DNA of 64,000 nucleotides. Origin: Burkholderia sp. PAMC 26561. GTDB taxonomy: Bacteria > Pseudomonadota > Gammaproteobacteria > Burkholderiales > Burkholderiaceae. A model generated the notes under the pieces. The model did no database searches. It was not told the origin of the DNA and saw only the letters and a program-made list of their open reading frames with translations. This document shows, one piece after another, positions 1-9,009 of the stretch (within the stretch, counting starts at the first letter, position 1; the number at the start of each line of letters is the position of its first letter). The stretch covers positions 558,001-622,000 of the forward strand of contig NZ_CP014308.1 in assembly GCF_001557535.2 (NCBI RefSeq). Reading direction: 5' to 3'. The position numbers and the translations under genes were made by a program.

Positions 1-1
1 T

Positions 2-166
2 TTTGGTTTTGTGCGCTTGTCCGTCGGCGCGATTTCCGTTCCTTCATTTGCTGTTCGCAGCGCCGCCGAGCTGAGTTCCGCCGCGTCAGCAGTAAAGCGC
101 TTGGCCAAGAAAGACAGCGTCGGCTTTGTCAAGCTTGACCTTATGGAGGCTTTGAATCTCGCCTAG
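2..166 (+). CDS. C-terminal end of a hypothetical protein (cut by window start)
   Basis: An open frame runs from the first bases to a TAG at 164-166 and gives about 54 residues with no start inside the window. The visible tail ends in VKLDLMEALNLA and has a helical, coding-like composition. I do not recognise the family. Only the 3' end is present, so no function can be assigned. Confidence 0.4.
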   Translation, partial: FGFVRLSVGAISVPSFAVRSAAELSSAASAVKRLAKKDSVGFVKLDLMEALNLA

Positions 167-338
167 TACTTAGGCGATGACTGTGAGTGGTCATTGTGGA
201 TACCGACTTGTGGAGCTAAAAGCAATGTCTCGCCCATCCGGCCCTGCTGTGTGGAATCGAAGACCCTCGCTTAGCTAGCATCCGATAAAAGTTGTCACAC
301 AGCCTCCATAAAATCTTCTTGTCCTACAAGGAGAGATC

Positions 339-2132
339 ATGGCTATCAATCTTCGCGCATATTTGTCGCCAACGCTCGTACTGCTCGCATTCGATTGGAT
401 CGAAGGGAAGTCGAATCCCGAGTTTCTGGGTTTTGCGATCAAACGATCACCGGGCTTCTGGTCGACGGACGGCAAGACTCGCGAGGCTGAAAGCTGGCTC
501 CCCAATCGGCTAACATTCGACGGTCCTGTTCCTGCTGGCAAGCCCGACGCACCATCAAACGTCGCGCCGATTCAAAAATTCATGTGGTGGGATGCAAAGA
601 TCGATGGACCAGATCGCGGGCAGACATTCACCTACACTGCCTACCCCGTGGTTGGACACTCACGCGCACCGAGGCTGTCCGAGGCCGACGGCAGCACGCT
701 GCAAGTGAAGCTTCCCGCGCATGTAGAAAATGGCATCGGTACGTGGTTCAACCGCGCAGTCCTTAGTTCCCAAGCATTTTCCCGCAAACTGTCAGCGATG
801 GGCCTTGACCCGAGGAAAGCCCCACCGGCTACCCAAGCGCGGGAACTTCGCACTTGGCTTGCAAACGACCTTCAAGACAGTTTCGACTTTGTCTTTGACC
901 GCGCCGCGCACGCGGCCTCGGCGGTCTATCACCTGACCGATGAACTCTGGGTCATCCCCAAGTTCGTTGAGTTTGCCAAAGCCCATGGACCTGCTTCCCT
1001 AGCTGTTGTGTACGACGCACACGGCGATGCTGGCGCCGAAGCAAACTCTCATCCAGCTACGGCGTCGCCGAATCAACAAGCGGTCGAGGAACTTGGACCG
1101 CTTGCCACGTTGTATCCGCGCCGGGCGACGAACATCATGCATGACAAGTTCATCGTAACCGATGCCCATAGCGGCTCGCATGCACCGTTGCGGCTGCTCA
1201 CCGGCTCTGCCAATTTCACTACGGAAGGCATCACTCAGCAAGCAAATCTGCTTCACTCATTCGATTCCAACGAACTTGCACAACTGTATAGCAATCGTGC
1301 CGCCGCCATCTCGTCCGACCCGTCGATCACAGCGACGGCAAGATTACCGCATGGCTGGACAGACCCGGTCGCAATTGGGGACGCACTGATCCGTGTCTCA
1401 TTCTCGCCAGAACCCACCGCCGAACACACGCAGATCGATGCCATCGTTGATGCGATATCGAAAGCCCAAGACTCCGTTCTCTTCTGCTTATTTTCGCCTA
1501 CCGATGAGTCACTACTCAACGCTTGCTTCAAGGCGGGAGACAAAGGCTTGATGATGTTCGGCTTGGTCAACGCGATATCCGAACACGCGGCGCAGACGGC
1601 GGAAAACAAACAAGCTGACGGTGGGCATCTGAGCACTTCAGAACTTGCAGCTATCGAGCTCTATCATCGGACTAAAGACAATCGCGATGTGGTTGACGGC
1701 AAGTGTTTTTCAAGTGCAACCGTGCCGGAGGGTTTCGATGTCGAGGTTCAATTGTTCCCGGGCGACAAGCGACCGCCTTACCCGCCTGTCATCATCCACC
1801 ACAAGTTCGTGGTCATCGATGCAGAAGGTGCCGAGCCTGTGGTGTTCACAGGCTCGGCGAACATGAGCAACAATTCGGAGCATAAAAACGACGAAAATTT
1901 ACTCGAAATCAGAGACAGGCGAATAGCTGGCATCTATATAGCGGAATTTCTACGGCTGTACGAACACTATCGTGCCCGCGCGCTGGCCATAGAAAATAAG
2001 AATCCTGGCAAGAAGACTAACCTGGCTTTACAGCCAACGCGGAAATGGGCGGATAAGTATTACGTAACAGGAAGTGCTGAGTCAAAGGCACGCGCTGCGC
2101 TTGCTGCGCCGGTAGCCGCAGTAAAGAAATGA
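339..2132 (+). CDS. Phospholipase D-like protein with two HKD motifs
   Basis: The protein is 597 aa. Two complete HxKxxxxD signatures are visible: HDKFIVTD (H268, K270, D275), followed by LTGSANFT, and HHKFVVID (H487, K489, D494), followed by FTGSANMS. Two such half-sites form one active site in the PLD superfamily, which cleaves or transfers phosphodiester bonds in lipids or nucleic acids. The substrate cannot be read from the sequence. I see no signal peptide, which favours a cytoplasmic role. An AAGGAGAG ribosome site lies just before the ATG. The gene stands alone, and the next gene follows after about 90 bp. Confidence 0.85.
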   Translation: MAINLRAYLSPTLVLLAFDWIEGKSNPEFLGFAIKRSPGFWSTDGKTREAESWLPNRLTFDGPVPAGKPDAPSNVAPIQKFMWWDAKIDGPDRGQTFTYTAYPVVGHSRAPRLSEADGSTLQVKLPAHVENGIGTWFNRAVLSSQAFSRKLSAMGLDPRKAPPATQARELRTWLANDLQDSFDFVFDRAAHAASAVYHLTDELWVIPKFVEFAKAHGPASLAVVYDAHGDAGAEANSHPATASPNQQAVEELGPLATLYPRRATNIMHDKFIVTDAHSGSHAPLRLLTGSANFTTEGITQQANLLHSFDSNELAQLYSNRAAAISSDPSITATARLPHGWTDPVAIGDALIRVSFSPEPTAEHTQIDAIVDAISKAQDSVLFCLFSPTDESLLNACFKAGDKGLMMFGLVNAISEHAAQTAENKQADGGHLSTSELAAIELYHRTKDNRDVVDGKCFSSATVPEGFDVEVQLFPGDKRPPYPPVIIHHKFVVIDAEGAEPVVFTGSANMSNNSEHKNDENLLEIRDRRIAGIYIAEFLRLYEHYRARALAIENKNPGKKTNLALQPTRKWADKYYVTGSAESKARAALAAPVAAVKK

Positions 2133-2220
2133 GTTTGCCGCGACTTGGTGGCATGGCGCACAGCTTTCGCCGGCCCCAGGTGCGATGATGCATGACCGCG
2201 ACGCGGATCAGGAGTTTTGC

Positions 2221-2484
2221 ATGAAAGCATTGCCTACGATATCCAAGCCGGTCGTCTTGCCGGATGCTTCGGTCTGGTTTTCAGCTTACGCCTTTGGCTG
2301 GGGATACCGCGCCTTCTCCATACCGGCCGAAGTCCTGCGCGAGCAGCTAGGCGCCGCTGACACTACACGCTCTCAGCTCGCACTTGCGTTTGAACTCGGT
2401 AGAAAGCGCATCTCGCTAAGCATCGAGAAATGCTCTAGCGCTGACGCTGGCGAGCGGATCGCACTTCGAACGCTCGACGTCTGA
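2221..2484 (+). CDS. Small DUF1488-like protein
   Basis: The protein is 87 aa. The ATG at 2221 was chosen because CAGGAG lies 6-7 bases upstream; in-frame ATGs at 2185 and 2188 lack this. The segment YRAFSIPAEVLREQLGA followed by a helix LALAFELGRKRIS resembles the DUF1488 layout (short beta strands, then a helix). This match is from memory of the family pattern. Function is unknown. Confidence 0.5.
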   Translation: MKALPTISKPVVLPDASVWFSAYAFGWGYRAFSIPAEVLREQLGAADTTRSQLALAFELGRKRISLSIEKCSSADAGERIALRTLDV

Positions 2485-2625
2485 GCAGCCGCTGTCGCCT
2501 ATTCCTGATTTCTATCTCCTGCTGCCTTAAAAGGTTCATCGTGGACCTTTAGCATCGGGCGATTCGCATTCACGCGCTTCACAGCCGGCATCCGCGACTC
2601 CTCCCTGGATCCAACCGGAGCGTAG

Positions 2626-4044
2626 ATGCTCGTTCACTTCATGCCGTCCTCCGGCATTGTCATTGGCATGCTCGTCGCATGCTTTGTCATGGTCCTCGCA
2701 TTCGAGGCGACTAATGGTTTCCATGATGCATCCAACGCCGTTGCGACCGTCATTTATACGCAATCCCTGAAGCCCGTTCCTGCCGTGATCTGGTCCGGCC
2801 TGATGAACTTCGTGGGCGTACTGGTCGGCGGCATTGCAGTGGCGTATGCGCTAGTCGAAATCCTGCCGCCCGACGTACTGACACCGCCCGACGGCGCGCC
2901 TGCGGTCCCGATGCTTGTGTCCATTTTCGCCTCAGCGCTCTTCTGGAACATCCTGACGTGGGCCTTCGGCATCCCCAATAGCAGTTCGCACTGCATCATC
3001 GGCGCGTTGATCGGCGTAGCGGCGGCCGATGCGCTGCTCAAATCGCGCAGCTTGTCGCAGGGCGTCGACTGGAAGCAGATCGTCACGGTGCTGGAGGGGC
3101 TCGCCATCTCGCCGGTGCTCGGCTTCTTTTTGGCCGGCGCACTTTACGGCCTGCTTCGACTGATCGTGCGCAAGGGCCACCTGTTCGAAGCGCCGGAACA
3201 AGGCAAGCCGCCAGTCCTGTGGCTGCGCGCAATGTTGATCCTGACCTGCACGTCGGTCAGTTTTTCGCATGGCACCAATGACGGACAAAAAAGTATCGGC
3301 TTGATCATGCTGACAATAATCGGACTGCTGCCCGCGACGTATGCATTAAATCCGCAAGCCATTGACCAGTTGCAGCAACTGCACCAGCATGCTGTCGAAG
3401 CGATACCGTTGATTCAAAAATATGGAGACGACGTAAAGCAGGATGCGCTGAAATCTGCGCAAGCTCTGCAGAATGCGGGGCCGGAGCTTGACCGGCAAGC
3501 GTCCCAACTCAAGTCAGAAGCAACGCCGCCGAACGATGAGCGTGCGACGCGGGCACAGTTGCGCGGGTATATCTATGACGTCACCTCTCAGATGAAACAC
3601 GTTGGGGAAGTAAAAGACGCCTCATCCGATGATAAAAAACTTGCCGGGACACTGCTTAAAGAAATGAGCCTGCCGGTAGAATATGCGCCACTCTGGGTCC
3701 GCATGCTCAGCGCGCTTTGCTTGGGTATCGGAACGATGGTTGGATATAAACGTGTAGTCCGCACGCTTGGTGAACGCCTTGGGCGGCAACACATGACACC
3801 AGGCCAAGGTCTCAGCGCCGAACTCGTAGGCTCGGTGCTGATTGGGACAGCGGGCTTCACAGGACTGCCTGTGAGTACGACGCACATCGTAACGTCTGGG
3901 ATCGCAGGAACGATGGTCGCCGGTGGCCAGGGCGTGCAAGGGAACATGCTGTTGCGAATCGCGCTGACGTGGATCGTTACGCTGCCAGTGACCATGCTGC
4001 TGTCGGCCGGACTGTTCTATGTGCTGGCCAACCCGCGCTTTTGA
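2626..4044 (+). CDS. pit: PiT-family inorganic phosphate transporter
   Basis: The protein is 472 aa, with about ten membrane segments in two blocks joined by a hydrophilic loop (roughly residues 245-345). The duplicated PiT signatures are present: GFHDASNAVATVI near residue 30 and SFSHGTNDGQKSIG near residue 215, plus a late GLPVSTTHI segment. PiT proteins carry metal-phosphate with protons across the inner membrane at low affinity. A GGAG sits before the ATG at 2626. No phoU-like partner gene is next to it, unlike many pit operons. Confidence 0.93.
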   Translation: MLVHFMPSSGIVIGMLVACFVMVLAFEATNGFHDASNAVATVIYTQSLKPVPAVIWSGLMNFVGVLVGGIAVAYALVEILPPDVLTPPDGAPAVPMLVSIFASALFWNILTWAFGIPNSSSHCIIGALIGVAAADALLKSRSLSQGVDWKQIVTVLEGLAISPVLGFFLAGALYGLLRLIVRKGHLFEAPEQGKPPVLWLRAMLILTCTSVSFSHGTNDGQKSIGLIMLTIIGLLPATYALNPQAIDQLQQLHQHAVEAIPLIQKYGDDVKQDALKSAQALQNAGPELDRQASQLKSEATPPNDERATRAQLRGYIYDVTSQMKHVGEVKDASSDDKKLAGTLLKEMSLPVEYAPLWVRMLSALCLGIGTMVGYKRVVRTLGERLGRQHMTPGQGLSAELVGSVLIGTAGFTGLPVSTTHIVTSGIAGTMVAGGQGVQGNMLLRIALTWIVTLPVTMLLSAGLFYVLANPRF

Positions 4045-4543
4045 CAAAGCAATGAATCAAGGTGTGCCGGCTTGAAACGTAAGCGCCACATCATCCAAGC
4101 AACTGGTGTGTGATGCATTATCGCGCGGTTGTCACGTCACTATAAAATGTTCTCGACCTATCATGGCACAAAGCGGCATCCGCAAATTGCTGTCAATCGG
4201 CCGCAATGGTACGGGCGCTACTAAATGTTGAAATCTCTCTCCATTCGGAATGCGCCAAACACTCCGGGCGGATCTCATGTTGCTAAGCAAAGCAGTACGC
4301 GTAAGCAGGCAAATGAATTAATCTTGACTGGCGCATCGACGACTACCAGCCGCGCCGATGACTAGTTGCCGACCCTTACGGCGCTTGGGCTGGTGACGCA
4401 ACGCCTAAGCATCGCGCCTAGCGCTCAACTGATGCTGAGGGCGAACAAAGTGAGGGACCGAAGTCGACCGACAAGGGACGGTGGCATTTCTTTGAAGCGG
4501 TCATTCGCCGGCCGCGAGATAACCCTTCAACGGGCAACTCGAC
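4045..4543. other. Intergenic stretch without a recognisable gene
   Basis: About 500 bases follow pit. Short frames here look like chance. I see no tRNA, strong hairpin with T-run, or repeat family. Confidence 0.4.
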
Positions 4544-4887
4544 CTACGGACGTTCGGTGCGCCCCTCAAAGAAGCCTAACCGCACATACTCGATGAAGAA
4601 GCCGTCTTGGAACTCTGATCGAAGATGGTCACGCATTGCGAACGCTATCGCTTCAAAGCGCTCGTACTCGTGCGCATTCCATGGTCCCGGGTCTGGAGGA
4701 TATTCCCAGTTGAGCGACAGGTCGTGCCATAAGTCATGTCGGCAAGTTTTTTCCGTGTCGCGTCAGCTAGCGGCAGCGAGTCCTCAATCGGGCCTACTGC
4801 GTACTTGTCGCGGGCTGCGTCATCTCCAGCCCAAATACAGCCGCCACCCCACTCAAACATGAGTCGGAGTCGATAATTTTCGATCAT
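4544..4887 (-). pseudogene. Hypothetical protein gene with one frameshift
   Basis: Reading down from 4887, the first frame gives MIENYRLRLMFEWGGGCIW and continues to about LADM near 4735. The reading then moves to another frame that gives WHDLSLNWEYPPDPGPWN and runs through a clean coding stretch to the stop at 4544-4546. One extra base in the short A run near 4731 (T on the coding strand) joins the two into a protein of about 114 aa. The family looks like a short immunity- or SMI-type bacterial protein, but I cannot name it. Confidence 0.55.
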
Positions 4888-5035
4888 CTTTCATCCAAAT
4901 CAAAAGCTTGCCCGATGGAACCCGTTCGCCTGTCCGCACAAATCAAGTTGCCGATGACCAAGGCGAGTACCGAGAAGGGCTGCTGTTGGCCGAACGCTAC
5001 CTTCTGCAAAATCTCCTTGCTCGACGTGGCAAACA

Positions 5036-5296
5036 CTAAACCATTCGGCTCTCGGGAGGCGCCGGTGACAGGCGCTGCATGATTGCTTCCACGGCTTGCT
5101 CGACCGAAACCTTAGCGGTGTCGACGACGAGGTGCACTGACCCCCATGGTTCGTATTCACGTTCAAGCACGCTTTTCCATGTCGGCAACTGAAAGCCTGG
5201 GATATCAGCGTTCCGCCCTTCGACCCTGTGACGGTGCAGCGTGGCGTTTGAACAAATCAGCTCGATCTCGAAAATCTGCACACCTGCATTGAACGC
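5036..5296 (-). pseudogene. 3' fragment of a P-loop kinase/ATPase gene
   Basis: The surviving frame encodes FEIELICSNATLHRHRVEGR, then PTWKSVLEREYEPW and VVDTAKVSVEQAVEAI. This matches the C-terminal half of small AAA/kinase-like proteins (LID region with HRxRVExR, then DTA). The N-terminal Walker A half is missing: an in-frame TGA lies at 5297-5299 and nothing upstream looks like a P-loop. It is a remnant rather than a working gene. Confidence 0.5.
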
Positions 5297-5427
5297 TCAA
5301 CATCCCTAATGCTCCCTGTGCGATTTGTGCCTAATTGTCGCGGATTCCGGAGCAGCCCTTCGGTGACCGGCCTTGGCCGAACTGCGTCTTATGCAGCGCA
5401 GAAGCTTACTGAAACCCTCGTTCCCCC

Positions 5428-6351
5428 TTAGACCATAGGTCCCTCGGCTTCCCGACCTCGTAGAGCGACGGCTATCGAACTTCCAACAATCATCGTGATT
5501 CCCACCAAAGACACGGTACCTATTGTTTCGCCCCAAATGACGTAGCCAAAGAGCGCTGCCCACACGATGCTCGTGTAGTTATACGGCGCCAAGGCCGCGG
5601 CATCGGCTTGACGAAAGGCCATGGTCATAAGAAGCTGGCCTGCGGTGGCAAAGGCACCAAGCAGGGCCATAAGACTTAGGGCATCGATCGTCGGCGTGCG
5701 CCATGCGAGTAGCAACGATGCACCCGTGATTACAGTGCCAACAATCGTAAAAAACAGGACAGTCGTTCCCGAGTCATCGGTCGATCGGATTCTCTTGATC
5801 TGAATAATCGACAACGCGCCGAAAATCGCAGCGGCAATCAGAAGCACCGGCCCAATCCAATTAGTATTCGACCCGCTTGGACGAACTACCAACAAAACGC
5901 CTACGAATCCGGCCAGCGCAGCGATGGCATCGCGACGTTTTAATTTTTCGTTCAGCAAGGCCGGAGCAAGGACAATAACAAGTAAAGTTTCTGAATAGAC
6001 GATTGCCACGGCCTCACTCAACGGTACATAAGGCAAGGCAGCGAAGAAACACGCCGATGCGCCAAGCAGAGTCAAGGACCTAACGATCTGGCCCCGTACA
6101 TCCATATTCTGCAGCCGGTCAGATATCGTACGGCCACGCAAGCACACGGCGATCGCGGGGATGAATCCAAAAAGCATCCGGAAGAACGTCACTTCGTTCG
6201 CCGGATACTGCAAGGCAACGGACTTTCCAAGTGCGTCAACTACCGCGAAGCAAAACATCGAAACAAGTATCAAGCAGATGCTGCGAAGAGGAGTTGCTTG
6301 ATTTCCCACTACCGAAATAAGGGGCACCTGAGCCTCATGGTTGCTGTTCAT
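5428..6351 (-). CDS. EamA/DMT-family membrane exporter
   Basis: The protein is 307 aa with ten predicted membrane helices arranged as two EamA repeats. The first repeat begins ICLILVSMFCFAVVDALGK and includes FFRMLFGFIPA. The second ends LAPYNYTSIVWAALFGYVIWGE followed by GITMIVGSSIAV, the usual DMT C-terminal pattern. These proteins export small metabolites such as amino acids or nucleosides; the substrate here is unknown. No partner genes sit alongside. Confidence 0.9.
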   Translation of the reverse strand: MNSNHEAQVPLISVVGNQATPLRSICLILVSMFCFAVVDALGKSVALQYPANEVTFFRMLFGFIPAIAVCLRGRTISDRLQNMDVRGQIVRSLTLLGASACFFAALPYVPLSEAVAIVYSETLLVIVLAPALLNEKLKRRDAIAALAGFVGVLLVVRPSGSNTNWIGPVLLIAAAIFGALSIIQIKRIRSTDDSGTTVLFFTIVGTVITGASLLLAWRTPTIDALSLMALLGAFATAGQLLMTMAFRQADAAALAPYNYTSIVWAALFGYVIWGETIGTVSLVGITMIVGSSIAVALRGREAEGPMV

Positions 6352-6462
6352 CCACGATTACGAAGCCTAATTGTCAACGATTTATGTTATCAGGTCGAGT
6401 GTCCGAAGTTGGCCGGCCTCCGCCTTCAGATCTTCGACGCCGATAGAAAGGTACGCCGGACC

Positions 6463-6609
6463 TTAGGGCGCGTGCGCGCCAGAAATCGAACCACGAGATG
6501 CATGACCCAAGTCGATTCCTTGCCATTTGAATTTCGAAACACCGATAGCTATGCAACTCAGGAAGACCATCACCGATATCACAATCAAGATTTTGGTTTT
6601 CGCGCCCAT
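6463..6609 (-). CDS. Small single-pass membrane peptide (tentative)
   Basis: The peptide is 48 aa. The ATG at 6609 has TAGGAGACTT directly upstream, a good ribosome site. Residues 4-20 (KTILIVISVMVFLSCIAIG-like) form one hydrophobic helix. No family is recognised. Support is the ribosome site plus the membrane helix only. Confidence 0.35.
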   Translation of the reverse strand: MGAKTKILIVISVMVFLSCIAIGVSKFKWQGIDLGHASRGSISGAHAP

Positions 6610-6874
6610 AAGTCTCCTAGGACCGGTGATACAGGATAATCGCGCCAATTATCACTCAATTGGACGCCGGCGGCGACCGACCGCTTATGGCCGAACAGAG
6701 CCTGATGCGGTCGGGGAAAATTGCCCATTCTCCTTGAATCAGATGCCTTAGATATGATCGTTCACGATCGCAATCGTGAAGCCGTCTCGCCGTCCGCTGC
6801 CCTTCTGCAGAACAGAAATGGACCCATTCCAGCGACCAGTGGGCGCGCTCTTGACGGCGTAGCCGTCGGGGTTT

Positions 6875-6894
6875 CCAAAGGGTTCTCCCTTTGG
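6875..6894. repeat. Perfect 8-bp hairpin
   Basis: CCAAAGGG and CCCTTTGG are separated by TTCT and form a perfect stem with a tetraloop. It is the first of three structured motifs upstream of the gene at 7086. No T-run follows, so it is not an obvious terminator. Confidence 0.7.
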
Positions 6895-6899
6895 GCACC

Positions 6900-6940
6900 A
6901 TGTGTAAAGAAAAAGTGCGAAGCATTTTTTGTTTACACAT
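6900..6940. repeat. Long imperfect palindrome ATGTGTAAA...TTTACACAT
   Basis: The arms are 19 nt (ATGTGTAAA then AAAA-rich) with two mismatches, around a GAA centre. The outer nine bases match perfectly (6900-6908 with 6932-6940). It could be a protein-binding palindrome or an extruded hairpin of a replication or transfer origin. Confidence 0.7.
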
Positions 6941-6989
6941 GCATCGTGCCTCCAGCCAACTCAAAATTCACTCTAGAGGTACATATCAA

Positions 6990-7071
6990 ACTCAGATCAA
7001 ATACAGCTCAAACACAGATAGTTTTGTTTCCGGTACAAGTCAGAGTCAGGTAGAGTACAGCTCAGACTCAA
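6990..7071 (+). repeat. Degenerate direct repeats (iteron-like)
   Basis: TACAGCTCA occurs at 7002-7010 and 7056-7064. CTCAGATCAA (6991-7000) and CTCAGACTCAA (7061-7071) recur, with GTCAGAGTCAGG between them. The 54-bp spacing of the main repeat is close to five helical turns. They lie just upstream of the ATG at 7086. Confidence 0.45.
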
Positions 7072-7085
7072 TCTCGCACTCGACC

Positions 7086-7577
7086 ATGAATGATGCTGCT
7101 TTTCGCGATCACTTCGCTGCCTTCGCCGCCAAAACCGAGCGGCCGATTTCCTCGAGATTTCGAGATGCATTCGAGGGAATCGAGATTGCTTTAGAGGCAG
7201 GCGTAACCCGCGCTCAGGCGCGAGACGAACTGGCGAGATTGGGACTCGACATTAAACAAAACACATTCAATGTATTGCTGATGCGAGTTCGTAAAGAACA
7301 AGCCGAAAAGAAAGATAGGCCGTCAGCACACGGCCTATCCTCAACGGCTATGTTAGAAAATGCGCCGTTGCGCGATCAGTCCTTGGAAAAATCGGTTTTG
7401 CAACGGGGGGAGTTGGTGAAGCGTGGGGAGTCGATACACTTGCCGAACGATTGGCTTACTGCCGAATTGACACCGGCTCAATCGCGCTCACTATCGGCAG
7501 AACAAAAACAACAGCGCCGGAAAGCGCGTGACAGGCTTTTTCATCCGACGCCTTACGATAAACTCGATGCTAAGTAA
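7086..7577 (+). CDS. Putative DNA-binding protein, possibly plasmid-transfer related
   Basis: The protein is 163 aa from the ATG at 7086; an upstream in-frame ATG at 6891 would read through the palindrome and repeats and is less likely. Residues about 24-75 have the pattern aleaGvtraqardeLarlGldikqnTFnvlL.RvRkeq, a helix-turn-helix-like arrangement similar in spirit to RP4 TraK-type oriT-binding proteins. The C-terminal half is charged and ends in a basic region. The upstream palindrome and repeats would suit an autoregulated or origin-binding protein. The family is not firmly recognised. Confidence 0.5.
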   Translation: MNDAAFRDHFAAFAAKTERPISSRFRDAFEGIEIALEAGVTRAQARDELARLGLDIKQNTFNVLLMRVRKEQAEKKDRPSAHGLSSTAMLENAPLRDQSLEKSVLQRGELVKRGESIHLPNDWLTAELTPAQSRSLSAEQKQQRRKARDRLFHPTPYDKLDAK

Positions 7578-7604
7578 CTTGGGCGGCCAAACTGATTTAC
7601 CAAC

Positions 7605-8006
7605 CTATGCGGCCCTTACCTCTTGCAATAATTCGGGGTGGTGATACAGCACCTTCAACAGCTTCACCAATGCAACGGGTGGTTTTGTTTTCCCGGTTTC
7701 ATAGCGAGAAAATGCATTCGTGCCACCGCCGAAAATCTCTCCTGCTTCGCGCTGGTCAAGATTCAGCTTCTTTCGCACGCTCAAGATAAACGCAGGATCG
7801 GCAAGCTCAGAATTCACCTTCACGTTGAATTCCTTCATCAGCGCCATCGTGCGCCGCGACTCCGCAGCGTCGAGAACTGCCTCGTCGCACGCCGGACAAA
7901 AGTCACCGGTCACCTGCTCAAGGGATAACGTTTGACCCTTGTACACATACGGTAGGTCGCGAGTCTCATGCACCAGCTTAGCCGCACCACAAGACGGGCA
8001 TTTCAT
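7605..8006 (-). CDS. mqsA: MqsA antitoxin
   Basis: The protein is 133 aa. The zinc-binding N-domain has cysteines at 3, 6, 37 and 40 (MKCPSCG, DFCPAC), the same positions as E. coli MqsA. The C-domain is a helix-turn-helix with RKKLNLDQREAGEIFGGG and NAFSRYE, the DNA-contact region. MqsA neutralises MqsR and represses the operon. Start 8006 was chosen because GGAG is eight bases upstream; the ATG at 8012 overlaps the mqsR stop and is too close to it. Confidence 0.95.
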   Translation of the reverse strand: MKCPSCGAAKLVHETRDLPYVYKGQTLSLEQVTGDFCPACDEAVLDAAESRRTMALMKEFNVKVNSELADPAFILSVRKKLNLDQREAGEIFGGGTNAFSRYETGKTKPPVALVKLLKVLYHHPELLQEVRAA

Positions 8007-8008
8007 GC

Positions 8009-8305
8009 TCATAACTCCTTGAACGATACGATCAGCACATCGTCGATGACGGTCAACTTGAGGTACACCGGCCCGGCGCTCGTCACGGGCCGATACACGT
8101 CCTGCCATACCTTGTGATCATCATATGTTGTCATGCTCTTAAAAAAATCTTTGGTCGTCAGTGCGATAACCACGGCCCGCATTTCATCAAAATCAAAACC
8201 TAATGCTGCTGCGCCTTCACGCGCCGACCGCGTGGTACGAACCTGATCCGCCTCTACGAGTTGTTTGACGATGGATAGCTTGCAATGGGGCGTATTCTTG
8301 TCCAT
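8009..8305 (-). CDS. mqsR: MqsR mRNA interferase toxin
   Basis: The protein is 98 aa, the same length as E. coli MqsR. It retains the strong signatures VRTTRSA, FYKSMTTY-like FFKSMTTYDDH, VWQDVYRP and ITVIDDVLIVSFKE-like ends. MqsR is a RelE-fold ribonuclease that cuts mRNA at GCU. It precedes its antitoxin by two bases, the reverse of the usual antitoxin-first order and typical of mqsRA. The start at 8305 fits the E. coli N-terminus (M-x-K-x-TPH). Confidence 0.96.
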   Translation of the reverse strand: MDKNTPHCKLSIVKQLVEADQVRTTRSAREGAAALGFDFDEMRAVVIALTTKDFFKSMTTYDDHKVWQDVYRPVTSAGPVYLKLTVIDDVLIVSFKEL

Positions 8306-8314
8306 GCAGTACAT

Positions 8315-8329
8315 TAACCTAATAGGCTA
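8315..8329. promoter_or_regulatory. MqsA operator palindrome
   Basis: TAACCTAATAGGCTA lies just before mqsR. It matches the known MqsA site AACCT-N(2-4)-AGGTT with one change in the right arm. This places autoregulation by MqsA at this promoter. Confidence 0.75.
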
Positions 8330-8734
8330 ATTTTGGCAAGTAGGGCAGTCGGCATTAAGGTAATACGCTACTGAATCGCGTCCGGTGCTTTCTTGTTGAC
8401 TACGCTACTAACGGGATCAATACGGAATTCGTAATCCTTCATATATGCCCGTTCCTTGATCCGGTTCTCATTTGCAGTTCTTTCCGATGCTTCTAGCTTT
8501 GTCAGCCCTTCGGAAGCCAGCTGGTACCGGCAAGGCGAAGCCGGGCGGTCGCTGCGGCCTTGTTCTTCCTTATCGCGGCGAGCAGAACGGTGGCTTCGGG
8601 GAAACCGCTGCTGATACAACTTCTGCGATGCGTGCCTTCAATACACCGGCAATTGGTTCCTAGGCGCGCCCGATTGCACCCGTCATCATATTTTCACTGC
8701 GACCTATGCAGGTCCCGAATTTTTCGATAATGTA

Positions 8735-8750
8735 CTGTACATCCATACAG
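8735..8750. promoter_or_regulatory. LexA (SOS) box
   Basis: CTGTACATCCATACAG has the CTG-N10-CAG form of a LexA site, with AT-rich flanks. It lies 27 bases upstream of the ATG at 8778. Confidence 0.75.
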
Positions 8751-8777
8751 TAATTATGAAGATCGACGGTGTGCCTT

Positions 8778-9007
8778 ATGACTGTTTATACGATTGAGCA
8801 GGTCGAAGCAGCGAAAACTATTGGCGTGTTCACGATGCGACCGGGGAAGATGCCGCGCTCTGCGCAAGTGCGCGAGTCTTAGCCGATGTCTACGGACTAA
8901 TGATCTACCACCATGAGTCATCGGTTTCCGCAGGTACGTTCACCGCAGAACAACTTCATGCCGTAGAGGTGGGTTTTACGCAGGCAGCACAATCGTCAGG
9001 GCACTAA
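8778..9007 (+). pseudogene. DUF3717-type small protein, one frameshift
   Basis: The first frame reads MTVYTIEQVEAAK. The second reads YWRVHDATGEDAALCASAR and LADVYGLMIYHHES to the TAA at 9005. Together they match the Burkholderia DUF3717 pattern (IxxLEaAInyWR...LAdvYglMI). Adding one A to the AAAA at 8814-8817 restores a continuous protein of about 76 aa. Function is unknown; the LexA box upstream suggests damage induction. Confidence 0.65.
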
Positions 9008-9009
9008 AG

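Noticed and set aside
6875..6894. Possible rho-independent terminator
   Set aside because: The stem is perfect but no T-run follows on either strand.
8368..8619. Minus-strand 83-codon frame between mqsR and the LexA-boxed gene
   Set aside because: It has no ribosome site and no family motifs; composition does not look coding except for the last 30 codons.
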